Origin: Hyphobacterium sp. CCMP332
GTDB taxonomy: Bacteria; Pseudomonadota; Alphaproteobacteria; Caulobacterales; Maricaulaceae
NCBI RefSeq assembly: GCF_014323565.1
Contig: NZ_CP058669.1
Location: 709,501-773,500, forward strand
Length of the DNA: 64,000 nucleotides
Reading direction: 5' to 3'
The position numbers and the translations under genes are program-made. Within the stretch, counting starts at the first letter, position 1. Each line of letters opens with the position of its first letter. Under the pieces are notes generated by a model that was not told the origin of the DNA, made no database searches, and saw only the letters and a program-made list of their open reading frames with translations. Shown piece by piece: positions 24,229 to 33,639 of this stretch.

Positions 24229-25509
24229 ATGCGCCGCGTTGTTGTTACCGGACTGGGAATCGTTTCGCCGCTGGGATGCGGAGTCGAGCCTGTCTGGAAG
24301 CGGCTTTTATCCGGACAATCGGGCGTAAAGCCCATTGAACATTTTGATGCCAGCGATCTCGCAAGCCGGATCGCTGGCATTGTTCCACGCAAGGATGGCC
24401 GGGGCGGCGGTGCGGATGATCCGCATGCCTTTGATCCCGATGCCACCATGGCGCCGCGTGAACAAAAGCGCATCGACGAATTCATTCTCTACGGCATTGC
24501 TGCGGCCGATCAGGCCATCGCACATTCCGGCTGGAAAGCCGAAACCGATGAACAGGCTGAACGCGCCGGCGTGATGATCGGGTCCGGCACGGGCGGGCTG
24601 AGCACCATCTATGAAACATCGGTCCTCCTGAATGAGCGCGGACCGCGCAAGATTTCGCCTTTCGTGATTCCCGGCATCATCATCAATCTGATTTCCGGCC
24701 AGGTCTCGATCCGGCACGGGCTGAAAGGCCCGAACCACTCTGTCGTCACGGCCTGTTCCACCGGCGCGCATGCCATTGGCGATGCCGCGCGGATGATCAA
24801 ATACGGCGATGCTGACATGATGGTCGCGGGCGGCGCGGAAGCCGCCATCTGCCGCCTCGGCGTGGCCAGCTTCGTGGCGGCCCGCGCCATGTCAACCGGC
24901 TTCAATGACACGCCGGAGAAGGCCTCGCGCCCTTATGACAAAGATCGCGACGGCTTTGTCATGGGCGAGGGTGCGGGCGTGCTCGTGCTGGAAGAATATG
25001 AAAGCGCAAAAGCGCGCGGCGCGACCATCTATGCAGAGGTCGCGGGTTATGGCCTGTCCGGCGATGCCTTCCACATCACCGCCCCGGCGGAAGACGGCAA
25101 TGGCGGCTATCGCTCCATGCGCGCCGCGCTCAAGGATGCCGGGATGGAGCCGTCAGATATCGATTACGTCAACGCCCATGGCACCTCGACCCCCAAGGGT
25201 GACGAGATCGAACTCAAGGCGGTGGAGCGTCTGTTTGGCGATGCGGCGGGCGATATCGTCATGTCCTCGACGAAGTCCTCCATCGGCCACCTTCTGGGCG
25301 CAGCGGGGGCGGTCGAGGCGATCTTCTCCATTCTCGCCATTCGAGATGGCATGTGTCCGCCGACGCTCAATCTTGACAATCCCTCCGTCGAGACCCCGAT
25401 CAATCTCGCGCCGCATACGGCGGTGAAGAAGCCCGTGAAAGCGGCCCTGTCCAATTCCTTCGGATTCGGCGGCACGAATGCGTCTGTCATCTTCCGCGCT
25501 GTCGATTGA
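24229..25509 (+). CDS. fabF: Beta-ketoacyl-ACP synthase II
   Basis: 426 residues. FabF condenses malonyl-ACP with acyl-ACP. The catalytic triad is visible: Cys in VTACSTGAHAIGDA, His in NAHGTSTPKGD, and His in SSTKSSIGHLLGAAGAVE. The C-terminal NSFGFGGTNAS is the usual family ending. It follows acpP by 11 bases and precedes mltG by nine, a layout often seen in Proteobacteria. Confidence 0.97.
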   Translation: MRRVVVTGLGIVSPLGCGVEPVWKRLLSGQSGVKPIEHFDASDLASRIAGIVPRKDGRGGGADDPHAFDPDATMAPREQKRIDEFILYGIAAADQAIAHSGWKAETDEQAERAGVMIGSGTGGLSTIYETSVLLNERGPRKISPFVIPGIIINLISGQVSIRHGLKGPNHSVVTACSTGAHAIGDAARMIKYGDADMMVAGGAEAAICRLGVASFVAARAMSTGFNDTPEKASRPYDKDRDGFVMGEGAGVLVLEEYESAKARGATIYAEVAGYGLSGDAFHITAPAEDGNGGYRSMRAALKDAGMEPSDIDYVNAHGTSTPKGDEIELKAVERLFGDAAGDIVMSSTKSSIGHLLGAAGAVEAIFSILAIRDGMCPPTLNLDNPSVETPINLAPHTAVKKPVKAALSNSFGFGGTNASVIFRAVD

Positions 25510-25518
25510 TCCGCGGCG

Positions 25519-26550
25519 ATGAGCGAGCAAAAGCCGAAAAAGAAATCCTCCGGCCTGTTGGGCAAAATCCTGCTCTGGCTGCTGGTCCTGATTGTTGTGG
25601 GCGCAATCGCCGTCGCCGCGAGCGCCTGGTTCAGCTGGCAATGGCTTCAAAACGAGGTGGCCGATAGCGGCCCCGCAGAGACCGAAACCGTGCTGACCCT
25701 GCCACGCGGAGCAGGCCTGATCGCCATCGCCAACCAGCTGGAACGCGAAGGTGTCATCGAGGATGCGCAAATCTTCCGGCTCTGGGTCACGATCGACGGT
25801 GGCGACCGTGATCTGCAGGCCGGGGAATACGCCATCCCGGCCCGATCGAGCATGCTCGACATCTATGATCAGCTCCGCGAGGGCGAGACGCTGTCCTATC
25901 CGGTGACCGTGCCGGAGGGCCGCACTAGTGCGATGATCGTCCGGATACTCGAAGACTCCGATGTGCTCACCGGCGCAATTGCGGAGACACCGCCCGAAGG
26001 CACGCTCCTGCCGGAGACCTATTTCGTGCAACGCGGCACATCCCGTCAGGATGTCCTGGATCGCATGCGCGCCGACCAGCAAGCCCTGCTGGATCAGCTC
26101 TGGGCCGGGCGCGCAGAGGATCTGCCGTTCGAGACGATTGAAGAGGCCATTATCCTCGCTTCCGTGGTGGAGAAAGAAACCGGCATCGCCTCGGAGCGTC
26201 CGCTCGTGGCCTCTGTCTTCGTCAATCGCCTGCGCCGGGGCATGCGGCTGGAAAGCGACCCGACCATTATTTACGGCATCACCGGCGGCGAACCGCTGGG
26301 CCGCGGGATACGTCGATCCGAACTGGATAATGCGAACAATCCCTACAACACCTATTTCGTCGATGGCCTGCCGCCGACGCCGATTGCCAATCCGGGGCGT
26401 GATGCCATTGCCGCCGTCCTCAACCCGCCCGAATCCGATTATCTCTTCTTCGTGGCGGACGGAACAGGCGGGCACGCCTTTGCCGCCACCTATCGCGAAC
26501 ACCAGCGGAATGTGGCGAACTGGCGCCGCATCGAAAGGGAGCGTCGCTGA
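25519..26550 (+). CDS. mltG: Endolytic murein transglycosylase MltG
   Basis: 343 residues. A basic N-terminus (KPKKKSSG) is followed by a single transmembrane helix (about 15-38), a LysM-like subdomain with LPRGAGLIAIANQLEREGVI, and the YceG catalytic domain. The catalytic glutamate lies in LASVVEKETG, followed by VFVNRLRRGMRLESDPT and PYNTYFVDGLPPTPIANPG. MltG cuts nascent glycan strands at the inner membrane and is thought to end their synthesis. Its stop overlaps the yicC start by one base (TGATG). Confidence 0.96.
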   Translation: MSEQKPKKKSSGLLGKILLWLLVLIVVGAIAVAASAWFSWQWLQNEVADSGPAETETVLTLPRGAGLIAIANQLEREGVIEDAQIFRLWVTIDGGDRDLQAGEYAIPARSSMLDIYDQLREGETLSYPVTVPEGRTSAMIVRILEDSDVLTGAIAETPPEGTLLPETYFVQRGTSRQDVLDRMRADQQALLDQLWAGRAEDLPFETIEEAIILASVVEKETGIASERPLVASVFVNRLRRGMRLESDPTIIYGITGGEPLGRGIRRSELDNANNPYNTYFVDGLPPTPIANPGRDAIAAVLNPPESDYLFFVADGTGGHAFAATYREHQRNVANWRRIERERR

Positions 26551-27431
26551 TGGCCCGGCTTTCCGGAATGACAGGCTTTGCCCGTGCCAGCGGGCAGTTG
26601 GCGCAATGGACCTTCATTTGGGAATTGAAGAGCGTGAATGGCAAGGGGCTGGAGGTGCGCTTTCGCACACCGCCCGGCTATGACGCGCTGGAGCAGGCAG
26701 CGCGCGAGCGCGCCAAGGCGACCTTCTCGCGCGGAAACATCCAGGCCAGCCTGACCCTGTCACGCGATCAGTCCGACGGCGCGATTGCCATCGACACGGC
26801 GCGTCTGGAAGGACTGATTGCGGCAAGCCGTGACTATGTTGCCCGCGGCGATGTCAGCCCACCGAGCTTTGACGGCCTGCTGGCGATCAAGGGTGTGCTC
26901 AGATCCGAGGAGGAGGCCAGCGAGGACGATGCCGAGGCCCTGCACGGTGCCATTCTCGTTTCTTTCGACGAAGCCCTCGCAGCGCTGAACGCGGCGCGCC
27001 GGGAGGAGGGGGCTGCCCTGTCTGGAATCCTGATCACCGTGCTGGACGAAATTGTGGCGTTTCGCGAACAGGCCGCCAGTCTGGCGGTGACCCGGCCCGA
27101 CATGATCCGCGACCGGTTCCGCGCCAAGCTGCAGGACTTTCTCGACAGCGATATTCCCGAGGAACGTCTGGCCCAGGAAGCGGCCATGCTGGCGGTCAAG
27201 GCCGATATTCGCGAGGAACTGGATCGCCTCACGGCCCATATCGACAGCGCCCGTGATCTGTTGGCGCAAGGTTCCCCTGTGGGGCGCAAGCTGGATTTCC
27301 TGTCTCAGGAGTTCAATCGCGAGGTCAACACGCTATGCTCCAAGTCCGGCGATTCGGAGCTGACCCGTATCGGGTTGGCGCTGAAGGCGGCCGTGGATCA
27401 GTTCCGGGAGCAGATACAGAATGTCGAATAG
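26550..27431 (+). CDS. YicC-family endoribonuclease
   Basis: 293 residues. The N-terminal SGMTGFARASG and WELKSVNGKGLEVRFRTP, and the C-terminal DIREELDRLTAHI and GRKLDFLSQEFNREVNT followed by CSKSGDSELTRIGLALKA, are the two conserved YicC/YloC blocks. The family includes RNases implicated in small-RNA decay and stationary-phase survival. It is coupled to mltG upstream (one-base overlap) and gmk downstream (11-base overlap); the yicC-gmk linkage is widespread. Confidence 0.94.
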   Translation: MARLSGMTGFARASGQLAQWTFIWELKSVNGKGLEVRFRTPPGYDALEQAARERAKATFSRGNIQASLTLSRDQSDGAIAIDTARLEGLIAASRDYVARGDVSPPSFDGLLAIKGVLRSEEEASEDDAEALHGAILVSFDEALAALNAARREEGAALSGILITVLDEIVAFREQAASLAVTRPDMIRDRFRAKLQDFLDSDIPEERLAQEAAMLAVKADIREELDRLTAHIDSARDLLAQGSPVGRKLDFLSQEFNREVNTLCSKSGDSELTRIGLALKAAVDQFREQIQNVE

Positions 27432-28083
27432 CCGACCGTCCGCGCCGCGATTTCGTGGCGGCCGCCGTGGCATGATGCTGGTTCTGTCCAGCCCGTCCGG
27501 TGCCGGTAAGACGACCCTCTCCAAACGCCTGATCATGCATAATCCCGACGTTGTCCTGTCCGTTTCGGCCACAACGCGCCCGGCGCGGCCCGGCGAGGTC
27601 GACGGTGAGGATTATTTCTTCACCGATCATGCCGCCTTCGAAAAGCAGATCGCCGAGGACGGTTTCTTCGAGCACGCCAGGGTTTTTGACCATTATTACG
27701 GCACGCCGAAAGACGCGGTCGAGGAGGCCCTGTCAGTGGGCCGCGACGTGGTCTTCGACATTGACTGGCAAGGCGCCCAGCAGCTGGCCAAAAAGGCGCC
27801 GCGCGATGTTGTCCGGGTCTTCATCCTGCCGCCGTCGCTGAAGCTTCTGGAAGACCGTCTGCGCAAGCGGGCGCAGGACTCCGAAGAGACCATCAATGGC
27901 CGCATGGAACGCGCTGAAGCGGAAATCTCCCATTGGGAAGAATATGACTATGTCATCGTCAATGAGGACTTTTCCGGCGCTCTCGAAGAACTCGAAATGA
28001 TCCTGCGCGCCGAACGCCTGCGCCGGACGCGCCGCCCGTGGCTGCGCGGTTTCGTCAAGGAATTGATGAAAGAGCGGGGCTAA
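27421..28083 (+). CDS. gmk: Guanylate kinase
   Basis: 220 residues from the ATG at 27421; a start at 27472 (MMLVLSSPSGAG) would be shorter and is also possible. P-loop LSSPSGAGKTTLS (about 21-33), TTRPARPGEVDGEDYFF for GMP binding, and VVFDIDWQGAQQL are diagnostic. It phosphorylates GMP to GDP. With a start at 27421 it overlaps yicC by 11 bases. Repeat B begins 12 bases past the stop. Confidence 0.97.
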   Translation: MSNSRPSAPRFRGGRRGMMLVLSSPSGAGKTTLSKRLIMHNPDVVLSVSATTRPARPGEVDGEDYFFTDHAAFEKQIAEDGFFEHARVFDHYYGTPKDAVEEALSVGRDVVFDIDWQGAQQLAKKAPRDVVRVFILPPSLKLLEDRLRKRAQDSEETINGRMERAEAEISHWEEYDYVIVNEDFSGALEELEMILRAERLRRTRRPWLRGFVKELMKERG

Positions 28084-28094
28084 ACCTTGCGTGC

Positions 28095-28194
28095 TTCGAG
28101 GCTGACCTGCGGTCAGCACCTCAGCATGAGGTGGGCACATGAATTCACCTCACCCTGAGGTGTGACCCCGGATTTTATCCGGGGGAGCCTCGAA
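28095..28194. repeat. Palindromic intergenic repeat, copy B
   Basis: 100 bases bounded by TTCGAGGC (28095-28102) and GCCTCGAA (28187-28194). Internal hairpins are GCTGACC/GGTCAGC (28101-28117) and CCCCGGAT/ATCCGGGG (28166-28184). Palindromes CCTCA-GCA-TGAGG (28119-28131) and CCTCA-CCC-TGAGG (28148-28160) lie between. The flanks CTTGC and GCAAG extend the symmetry. The stems differ in sequence from copies A and C but pair just as well. It lies between the convergent ends of gmk and rsmA. Confidence 0.88.
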
Positions 28195-28212
28195 GGGCGA
28201 GGTGCAAGACCC

Positions 28213-29061
28213 TTAGCCTCTCGCCGCCCGCCACGCCTTTGCCAATGCAAAAAAACCGTCCGGCGGAATGGTTTCCGCCCGCGCACCGGGATCAATACCG
28301 GCGGCCGTCAACAAGGTTTCCGATGAGGTGTTGGCCCGGCCCGCGGCCACGCCGAGGCTTTTGCGCAGCGTCTTGCGCCGCTGGCCAAAGGCGCTCTCGG
28401 TAACCGCTTCCACTGCGGCAAGATCGGTAAAGCGCTGACCCTCTGGCAGCGGCTCGACAACGATCACTGCGCTTTCCACCTTCGGCGGCGGCGTAAAGGC
28501 CCGCGCCGGAGCTTTCAGGACGATGCGCGCCCTGGCCACCGCTGCTGTCAGAATGGCCAGCCGTCCGTAGGACTTGGATCCGACCGGCGCGACGATGCGT
28601 TCGGCGACTTCCTTCTGGAACATCAGGACCAGACGCCGCCAGAAAACGGGGTCCGCCTTGAGCCATTTGATGAAGAGCGGCGTGCCGACATTATAGGGCA
28701 GGTTGGAGGCGATAATGGCCGGGCCATCGCCAATGATGGCCGCTTCGTCCACTTTCAGCGCATCCCCTTCGATGATCTCGAACGGCGTCGCGTAGTATTC
28801 GCCGGTGGCTTCCAGCGCCGGAATGAAGCGCCGGTCCATCTCGATGGCGACCATCCGTTTCGGTCCCAGTTCCAGCAAGGGACGGGTCAGTCCGCCGGGG
28901 CCGGGGCCGACCTCGATCAGGGTGACATCGGAGACGTCTTCGCACAGGCTGGCGATCTTTCCCGTCAGGTTGAGATCGAGAAGGAAATGCTGACCAAAGG
29001 ATTTGTCCGCGCGCAATCCGTATTCCGCGATCATGTCGCGCAGGGGCGGGGGCGTGGTCAT
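28213..29061 (-). CDS. rsmA: 16S rRNA dimethyladenosine methyltransferase
   Basis: 282 residues. RsmA (KsgA) dimethylates two adjacent adenines near the 3' end of 16S rRNA during 30S maturation. DKSFGQHFLLDLN, the SAM motif VGPGPGGLTRPLL and catalytic NLPYNVGTPLF are present, with a helical C-terminal domain (RRKTLRKSL). The start overlaps the pdxA stop by four bases (ATGA). It is the last gene of the lptF-lptG-lptD-surA-pdxA-rsmA run, as in other Proteobacteria where surA-pdxA-rsmA are linked. Confidence 0.97.
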   Translation of the reverse strand: MTTPPPLRDMIAEYGLRADKSFGQHFLLDLNLTGKIASLCEDVSDVTLIEVGPGPGGLTRPLLELGPKRMVAIEMDRRFIPALEATGEYYATPFEIIEGDALKVDEAAIIGDGPAIIASNLPYNVGTPLFIKWLKADPVFWRRLVLMFQKEVAERIVAPVGSKSYGRLAILTAAVARARIVLKAPARAFTPPPKVESAVIVVEPLPEGQRFTDLAAVEAVTESAFGQRRKTLRKSLGVAAGRANTSSETLLTAAGIDPGARAETIPPDGFFALAKAWRAARG

Positions 29062-30041
29062 GCCGCGCGCCGTGCGGCCATATCGGCGGCCAGACGGATG
29101 GCGGCGATCAGGCTGTCAGCCCGCGCCACGCCTTTGCCGGCGATGTCGAATCCGGTGCCGTGATCCGGCGAGGTCCGGATCACCGGCAGGCCAAGCGTCA
29201 CATTCACGCCGCCCCAGAAATCCAGCGCCTTGAACGGGATCAGACCCTGATCGTGATAGAGGCAGATCGCGGCATCGTATTTCGCGCGCGCTTCTTCATG
29301 GAACATGGCATCCGGCGGCAGCGGGCCAACAATATCAATGCCTTCATCGCGCAGCGCATTCGCGGCGGGTTCTATAATGGTGATCTCCTCCCGCCCGAGC
29401 GAGCCGCCTTCACCGGCATGCGGGTTCAGGCCTGCCAGCGCCAGCCGGGGGGCCTTGATGCCGAAATCCTGTTGCAGGGTGTAGGCGGTGACGCGGGCGG
29501 TGTGGATGATGGTCTCCGCATTCAGACCGGAAATCGCTTCTTTCAGCGAGGTATGGATACTGACGAGGGCGACCCGCAATTGCTTTCCGGCCAGCATCAT
29601 CACCGGACCGCGCGGCCCGGACTGTTTGAGATTTTGCGTCAGCATGGCCACAAATTCGGTATGGCCGGGATGCTTGAATCCCGCCGCATACAGCACGGAT
29701 TTCGATATCGGATTGGTCACAAGGCCGGAGGCGAGGCCGCTGGCAGACATCTCGACTGCCATTTCGATGGACGAAAGGATCGCCGCCGCATGCGCGCTAT
29801 CCGCTGCGCCCGGAATGGCCGGCTTTCGAAGCAGGACCGGCAGGACCGGCAAGGCCGAGGAAAAGATATCAGCGGCTTGCGTCGGGCTCTGAATGACTTT
29901 GACCGGGCTATCATAGAGCGCGGGATCACCGATCACGAAAAACGCGGGCCCGCCGTCCTTTAGTGCATTCCAGGCGACGGTCGTGATCTCGGGACCGACC
30001 CCGGCCGGATCGCCCATCGTCAGCGCCAGTGGCGCCGTCAT
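29058..30041 (-). CDS. pdxA: 4-hydroxythreonine-4-phosphate dehydrogenase
   Basis: 327 residues. PdxA oxidises 4-phosphohydroxythreonine in the DXP-dependent vitamin B6 pathway. TMGDPAGVGPEI at the N-terminus and metal-binding histidines in HPGHTEFVAML, NPHAGEGG and YHDQGLIPFK are all in place, as is TSPDHGTGFDIAGKG near the end. The start overlaps the surA stop by one base, the stop overlaps rsmA by four. Confidence 0.97.
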   Translation of the reverse strand: MTAPLALTMGDPAGVGPEITTVAWNALKDGGPAFFVIGDPALYDSPVKVIQSPTQAADIFSSALPVLPVLLRKPAIPGAADSAHAAAILSSIEMAVEMSASGLASGLVTNPISKSVLYAAGFKHPGHTEFVAMLTQNLKQSGPRGPVMMLAGKQLRVALVSIHTSLKEAISGLNAETIIHTARVTAYTLQQDFGIKAPRLALAGLNPHAGEGGSLGREEITIIEPAANALRDEGIDIVGPLPPDAMFHEEARAKYDAAICLYHDQGLIPFKALDFWGGVNVTLGLPVIRTSPDHGTGFDIAGKGVARADSLIAAIRLAADMAARRAA

Positions 30042-31276
30042 TAGCGGATTTCGATCGTCGAATCGCGACGCAGGTCGCGCAACCAGCGGCGCGACAGCAT
30101 GGAAAGCTGCTGATTGCGCAGCTGACGTTCGATATCGTCACGGCTGGGAACGCCCGGACCACCAATGGCGCGGTCACAGACAAAATAGACCTGCCGGCCG
30201 GCAGCCGATTCCAGCACCCCGGTATTCTCGCCGACGGCGAGGCCGGACAGCGGGTCGGCGACCTGCGGCAGCAGGGCATCGAGGGAAATCTGTCCGAGAC
30301 GGGAAGAGAAGGCACCGTCGACATCTTCAATCGCAGCATCAATCTGATCGCAATTGGAAATCCGGGAAATCGCACGTTGAAGGGCGGCGACCGAGTCATC
30401 ATTCACCCGGCTGGTCGGCATGGTAACCTGGACCAGATCATACATGATCGAGGTCGTGCCTTCGCGCTGGTCGATGAGGGCAATGATCATCAATCCACCC
30501 GGTACACGGAATGGACGCGAAAGCTGGCCCGGCTGCAGGGCTTGAGCGACCTGTGCGACTTCAGGGCGCATCTGGCCGGTCAGGAGCCAGCCGATTTCCC
30601 CGCCATTGGCGGCAGAGGGCGCATCCGAGAATTGCTGGGCGACGGCCTGGAACGGCGCGCCCTGGCTGAGCTGCGTCATCACCGCAACTGCGCGCTGCTG
30701 GGCTTGGCCTTCATCGGAGGAGACCGGGATCTCCAGGAAAATCTCGGCCAGCCGGTATTGCGGTTCGGAGGCAGATTCGGCAACGCGTTCCAGCGTGCCC
30801 TCAATCTGCTGGGTCGAGATCCGGATACGGCTATTGTATCGGCCGCCCACCAGAATCTGCCAGGCGATTTCGGCTTCCAGCTGACGGCGGAGTGTCGAAA
30901 CGGCAATACCGCTTTGCGCCAGATCGCGCTCGATCTGAGCCGGATCTGTATCGTTCTGGACGGCGATATTCTGGATGGCGGCATCGACCTCGGCCGGGTC
31001 AACCGCGACTTCATATTCCACAGCCGCTTGTAATTGCAGGGTTTCATCGACCAGAGACCGGATCGCCTGATCCTGAATCCGGCCCAGCGCTTCCGGCGTG
31101 GGCTCAACCCCCGCAGAGGCAATGATCAACCGCATGCGGTCGCGCACATCCACAGTCGTGATGGGATAATCATTCACCAGAGCGGCAATGCCCTCAATTT
31201 GCTGGGCGTGGGCGCAGGCGCTGCCAACTGCGGAGAGCGCCAGGGCAATTGAGGCGGTTAAAAATCGTTTCATCAT
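30041..31276 (-). CDS. surA: Periplasmic peptidyl-prolyl isomerase/chaperone SurA
   Basis: 411 residues from the ATG at 31276 (MMKRFLTASIALALSAVGSA, a signal peptide ending near AHAQ); longer frames would run into lptD. The N-terminal chaperone domain begins IEGIAALVNDYPITTVDVRD. A parvulin-type PPIC domain (about 195-300) includes LAEIFLEIP, FSDAPSAANGGEIGWL and LSRPFRVPGGLMII. SurA escorts outer-membrane proteins, including LptD, to BAM. It lies between lptD and pdxA, the conserved arrangement. The short gap from the lptD stop (80 bases) contains no clear promoter. Confidence 0.93.
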   Translation of the reverse strand: MMKRFLTASIALALSAVGSACAHAQQIEGIAALVNDYPITTVDVRDRMRLIIASAGVEPTPEALGRIQDQAIRSLVDETLQLQAAVEYEVAVDPAEVDAAIQNIAVQNDTDPAQIERDLAQSGIAVSTLRRQLEAEIAWQILVGGRYNSRIRISTQQIEGTLERVAESASEPQYRLAEIFLEIPVSSDEGQAQQRAVAVMTQLSQGAPFQAVAQQFSDAPSAANGGEIGWLLTGQMRPEVAQVAQALQPGQLSRPFRVPGGLMIIALIDQREGTTSIMYDLVQVTMPTSRVNDDSVAALQRAISRISNCDQIDAAIEDVDGAFSSRLGQISLDALLPQVADPLSGLAVGENTGVLESAAGRQVYFVCDRAIGGPGVPSRDDIERQLRNQQLSMLSRRWLRDLRRDSTIEIR

Positions 31277-31355
31277 CAAGGCCGATTGTTTCTGGTCCGG
31301 TTCGAAAATACTCATACGCGCGCGCGGCGCAACGATGCCACGCTTCTCATGGCAG

Positions 31356-33566
31356 TTATTCGGAGCCAATACCACCAAGCGTGAACAGCGTAACGCGGAA
31401 TTGGATCGATTCCGACGGGCCGAGATTGCCGATATTCAGGTTTTCGCGCTGATAGACGACTTCGAAGTCTGTGCAGAAGTCGCGATAGCGGAAGCCGATC
31501 TCCTGACGCCGGTTGACACCCTGATCCATGTCACGTTGCAGATTGTAGACAAGGCTCCAGTCGTCGGTCAGCCGGGTTTGGGACACCAGCTGGAGTTCCT
31601 CGCTGGTGCCAAGACGGTTCAGGGAATCGTCAAAGCTGAAATAGCGGATCTGTCCGGAAACCCGATCACCATAATAGGAGGCCACCAGATCAATGCGGTT
31701 CAGCGTGCCATCATCGGCATCGACGCGCGTCCGGGCCATGATGCCGAAGGAGCCCAGATCGATCTCTCCGGCAACGATGATGTCGGAATCATCCTCGAAC
31801 AGGCCGCTATTGGTGGCGAAGACCGGATCGCCGTCGATGCGGCGGCTCTGGCCGATAAAGCCGCGCAATTGATTGCCATCGCCCCAGAAGGTTGTTGAAC
31901 GCAGGCCATAGGTCAGCCGTGTGCCGCTTTCCCAGAGATCATAGCCCGCCGCGCGGTTGTGATCGAAGAGCAGGGTTTCGTCGAGCTCGGCCGTTCGGCT
32001 GTCCTCATTGATGATACGGGCCGATTCGCTGTCATCGGAAGCGACCAATGCCTGCACCATGGGTTCCAGAATGGTATCTGTTGCGCCGCTGGTATTGATC
32101 AGCGGCCAGCTCAACTCGGCGCCGGCATAGCCCAGAAAACGCCCGAAGGAGTCTGCGGTCACGGCGTTGCCCGGCAAAACGCCCGGAACATCCGAGAAGC
32201 TGTAATAATCGGCTCGCCCGGCGGCGAATGGTTCAAACACCAGTCCGCCCGGTGAGATGAACTGGGCCTGCCAGTCCACGGAGGCAGAGGCGCGCTGATA
32301 ATCGACGCCATCATTTCGCGTCAGGACGGCGGTCGACGCAATCGTCCTCAGTCGGCCGAAATGTTCGCCTGCCGCCGTTGTCAAACGCAATTCGCCCAAG
32401 GGCGCCATGACCGGAAGCCGGTCATCGATTTCAAATTCACGCAGGCTTTGCACGCCGGACGCAATGACTTCGGCATAGTAGGTGTCGGTTCGGCCGCTGA
32501 CATAAATCTGATTCATCAAACGGCGCGGGGCGGGCTGGATGATGCCTGGATATTCCTCATAGTTTTCAGAGATGTCGTAGGTGCGAAGATGGAAATCGTC
32601 CGAGGCCAGCTGGACGCCGAAGCCCCAGACCCAGTTTTCGGAAATGTCAAACCGACCGCCGCCAAAGATGTGCCAGCGATGCTCGGCATCATTCAACTTG
32701 TTACCGTCGCTATCGAGATCACGTTCATTCGTATAGCTGGTCTCGAACTCCAGATCGCCCGACCAGAAGCGGCGGCGGTATTGCAGTTCCACCAGGGGAT
32801 TGGCATTGGCCATGGCGCGCGGTGTGAGGGTCAGATCCTGATGCGGCGAGATCACCCAGTAATAGGGCTGGCCGTAAAACGCCCCCAGACGCGATGACAG
32901 GCCGAATTCGGGAAACAGCAAGCCGGAACGGCGTTCTGATGACGGATCGGCGTGGGCGAAGGTCGGGGCATAGGCCACGGGCACGCCGAGTACTTCCAGT
33001 CGCACATCACGGTAATAGATCATTTCAGCTTCGGTATCCTGCACGGCGCGGGCGGCGCGCAGACGCCAGGTCGGCGCATCCCCGCCTTCTTCAAAGCGGC
33101 AGGCGGTGTAATAGGCGTTGGTCAGTTCCAGCGAGCCATTGGCGCGGCGCACGGCAAAGGCGGCAGCGGCGCGTCCATTATTCTCCAGCAAGGTGGAAAA
33201 CCCGACGGCCAGACCTTCGCCCAGCGCGTCGTCCAGCTCGATTTCGTCGGCATATTGCGGCGGGGCATTGTCAGAGAAAATGGCAACATTTCCGCGCGCG
33301 ATCACGCGGTTGGATCCGGGCCGGTATTCCAGCTCGTCGGCCTCCACGGTGCGGCCATTCTGACGTGCAACAACATTGCCGCGCGCAATATAGCTGCCGG
33401 CTTCCCGGTTTTCGATCAGCGTATCGGCTTCGATATAGACCGGTTGTTCGCCGGTACCGGACAGAAGTCCGCCGTCAGTATCCTGCGTCACCGCGCAAAT
33501 GGCGGCGTCGGCTATGCCGGGAATGAGAGCGCTGGCACAAACCGCAGCGAGAAGCAGGGACCGCAT
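31356..33566 (-). CDS. lptD: LPS-assembly outer membrane protein LptD
   Basis: 736 residues from the ATG at 33566, which has AAGGAG seven bases upstream and begins a signal peptide MRSLLLAAVCASALIPGIADA. The OstA-like jelly-roll (about 50-160) contains YIEADTLIENREAGSYIARG and VIARGNVAIFSD; the beta-barrel part has FPEFGLSSRLGAFYGQPYYW and ends EIGFRYRDFCTDFEVVYQRE. LptD inserts lipopolysaccharide into the outer leaflet. Cysteines near the N-terminus (AAICAV), mid-protein and in RDFCTD are potential disulfide partners. It lies between lptG and surA. Confidence 0.96.
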   Translation of the reverse strand: MRSLLLAAVCASALIPGIADAAICAVTQDTDGGLLSGTGEQPVYIEADTLIENREAGSYIARGNVVARQNGRTVEADELEYRPGSNRVIARGNVAIFSDNAPPQYADEIELDDALGEGLAVGFSTLLENNGRAAAAFAVRRANGSLELTNAYYTACRFEEGGDAPTWRLRAARAVQDTEAEMIYYRDVRLEVLGVPVAYAPTFAHADPSSERRSGLLFPEFGLSSRLGAFYGQPYYWVISPHQDLTLTPRAMANANPLVELQYRRRFWSGDLEFETSYTNERDLDSDGNKLNDAEHRWHIFGGGRFDISENWVWGFGVQLASDDFHLRTYDISENYEEYPGIIQPAPRRLMNQIYVSGRTDTYYAEVIASGVQSLREFEIDDRLPVMAPLGELRLTTAAGEHFGRLRTIASTAVLTRNDGVDYQRASASVDWQAQFISPGGLVFEPFAAGRADYYSFSDVPGVLPGNAVTADSFGRFLGYAGAELSWPLINTSGATDTILEPMVQALVASDDSESARIINEDSRTAELDETLLFDHNRAAGYDLWESGTRLTYGLRSTTFWGDGNQLRGFIGQSRRIDGDPVFATNSGLFEDDSDIIVAGEIDLGSFGIMARTRVDADDGTLNRIDLVASYYGDRVSGQIRYFSFDDSLNRLGTSEELQLVSQTRLTDDWSLVYNLQRDMDQGVNRRQEIGFRYRDFCTDFEVVYQRENLNIGNLGPSESIQFRVTLFTLGGIGSE

Positions 33567-33639
33567 ACTAGACTCCTTCGGGGTGGGCCGGTGTCCAACC
33601 CGCATAAACACTTATACCGCGCGCGTCCACGCCGCGCTG

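Noticed and set aside
25153-26502. 449-codon open frame on the minus strand
   Set aside because: Antisense to fabF and mltG, both with full catalytic motifs. No ribosome site or known domain.
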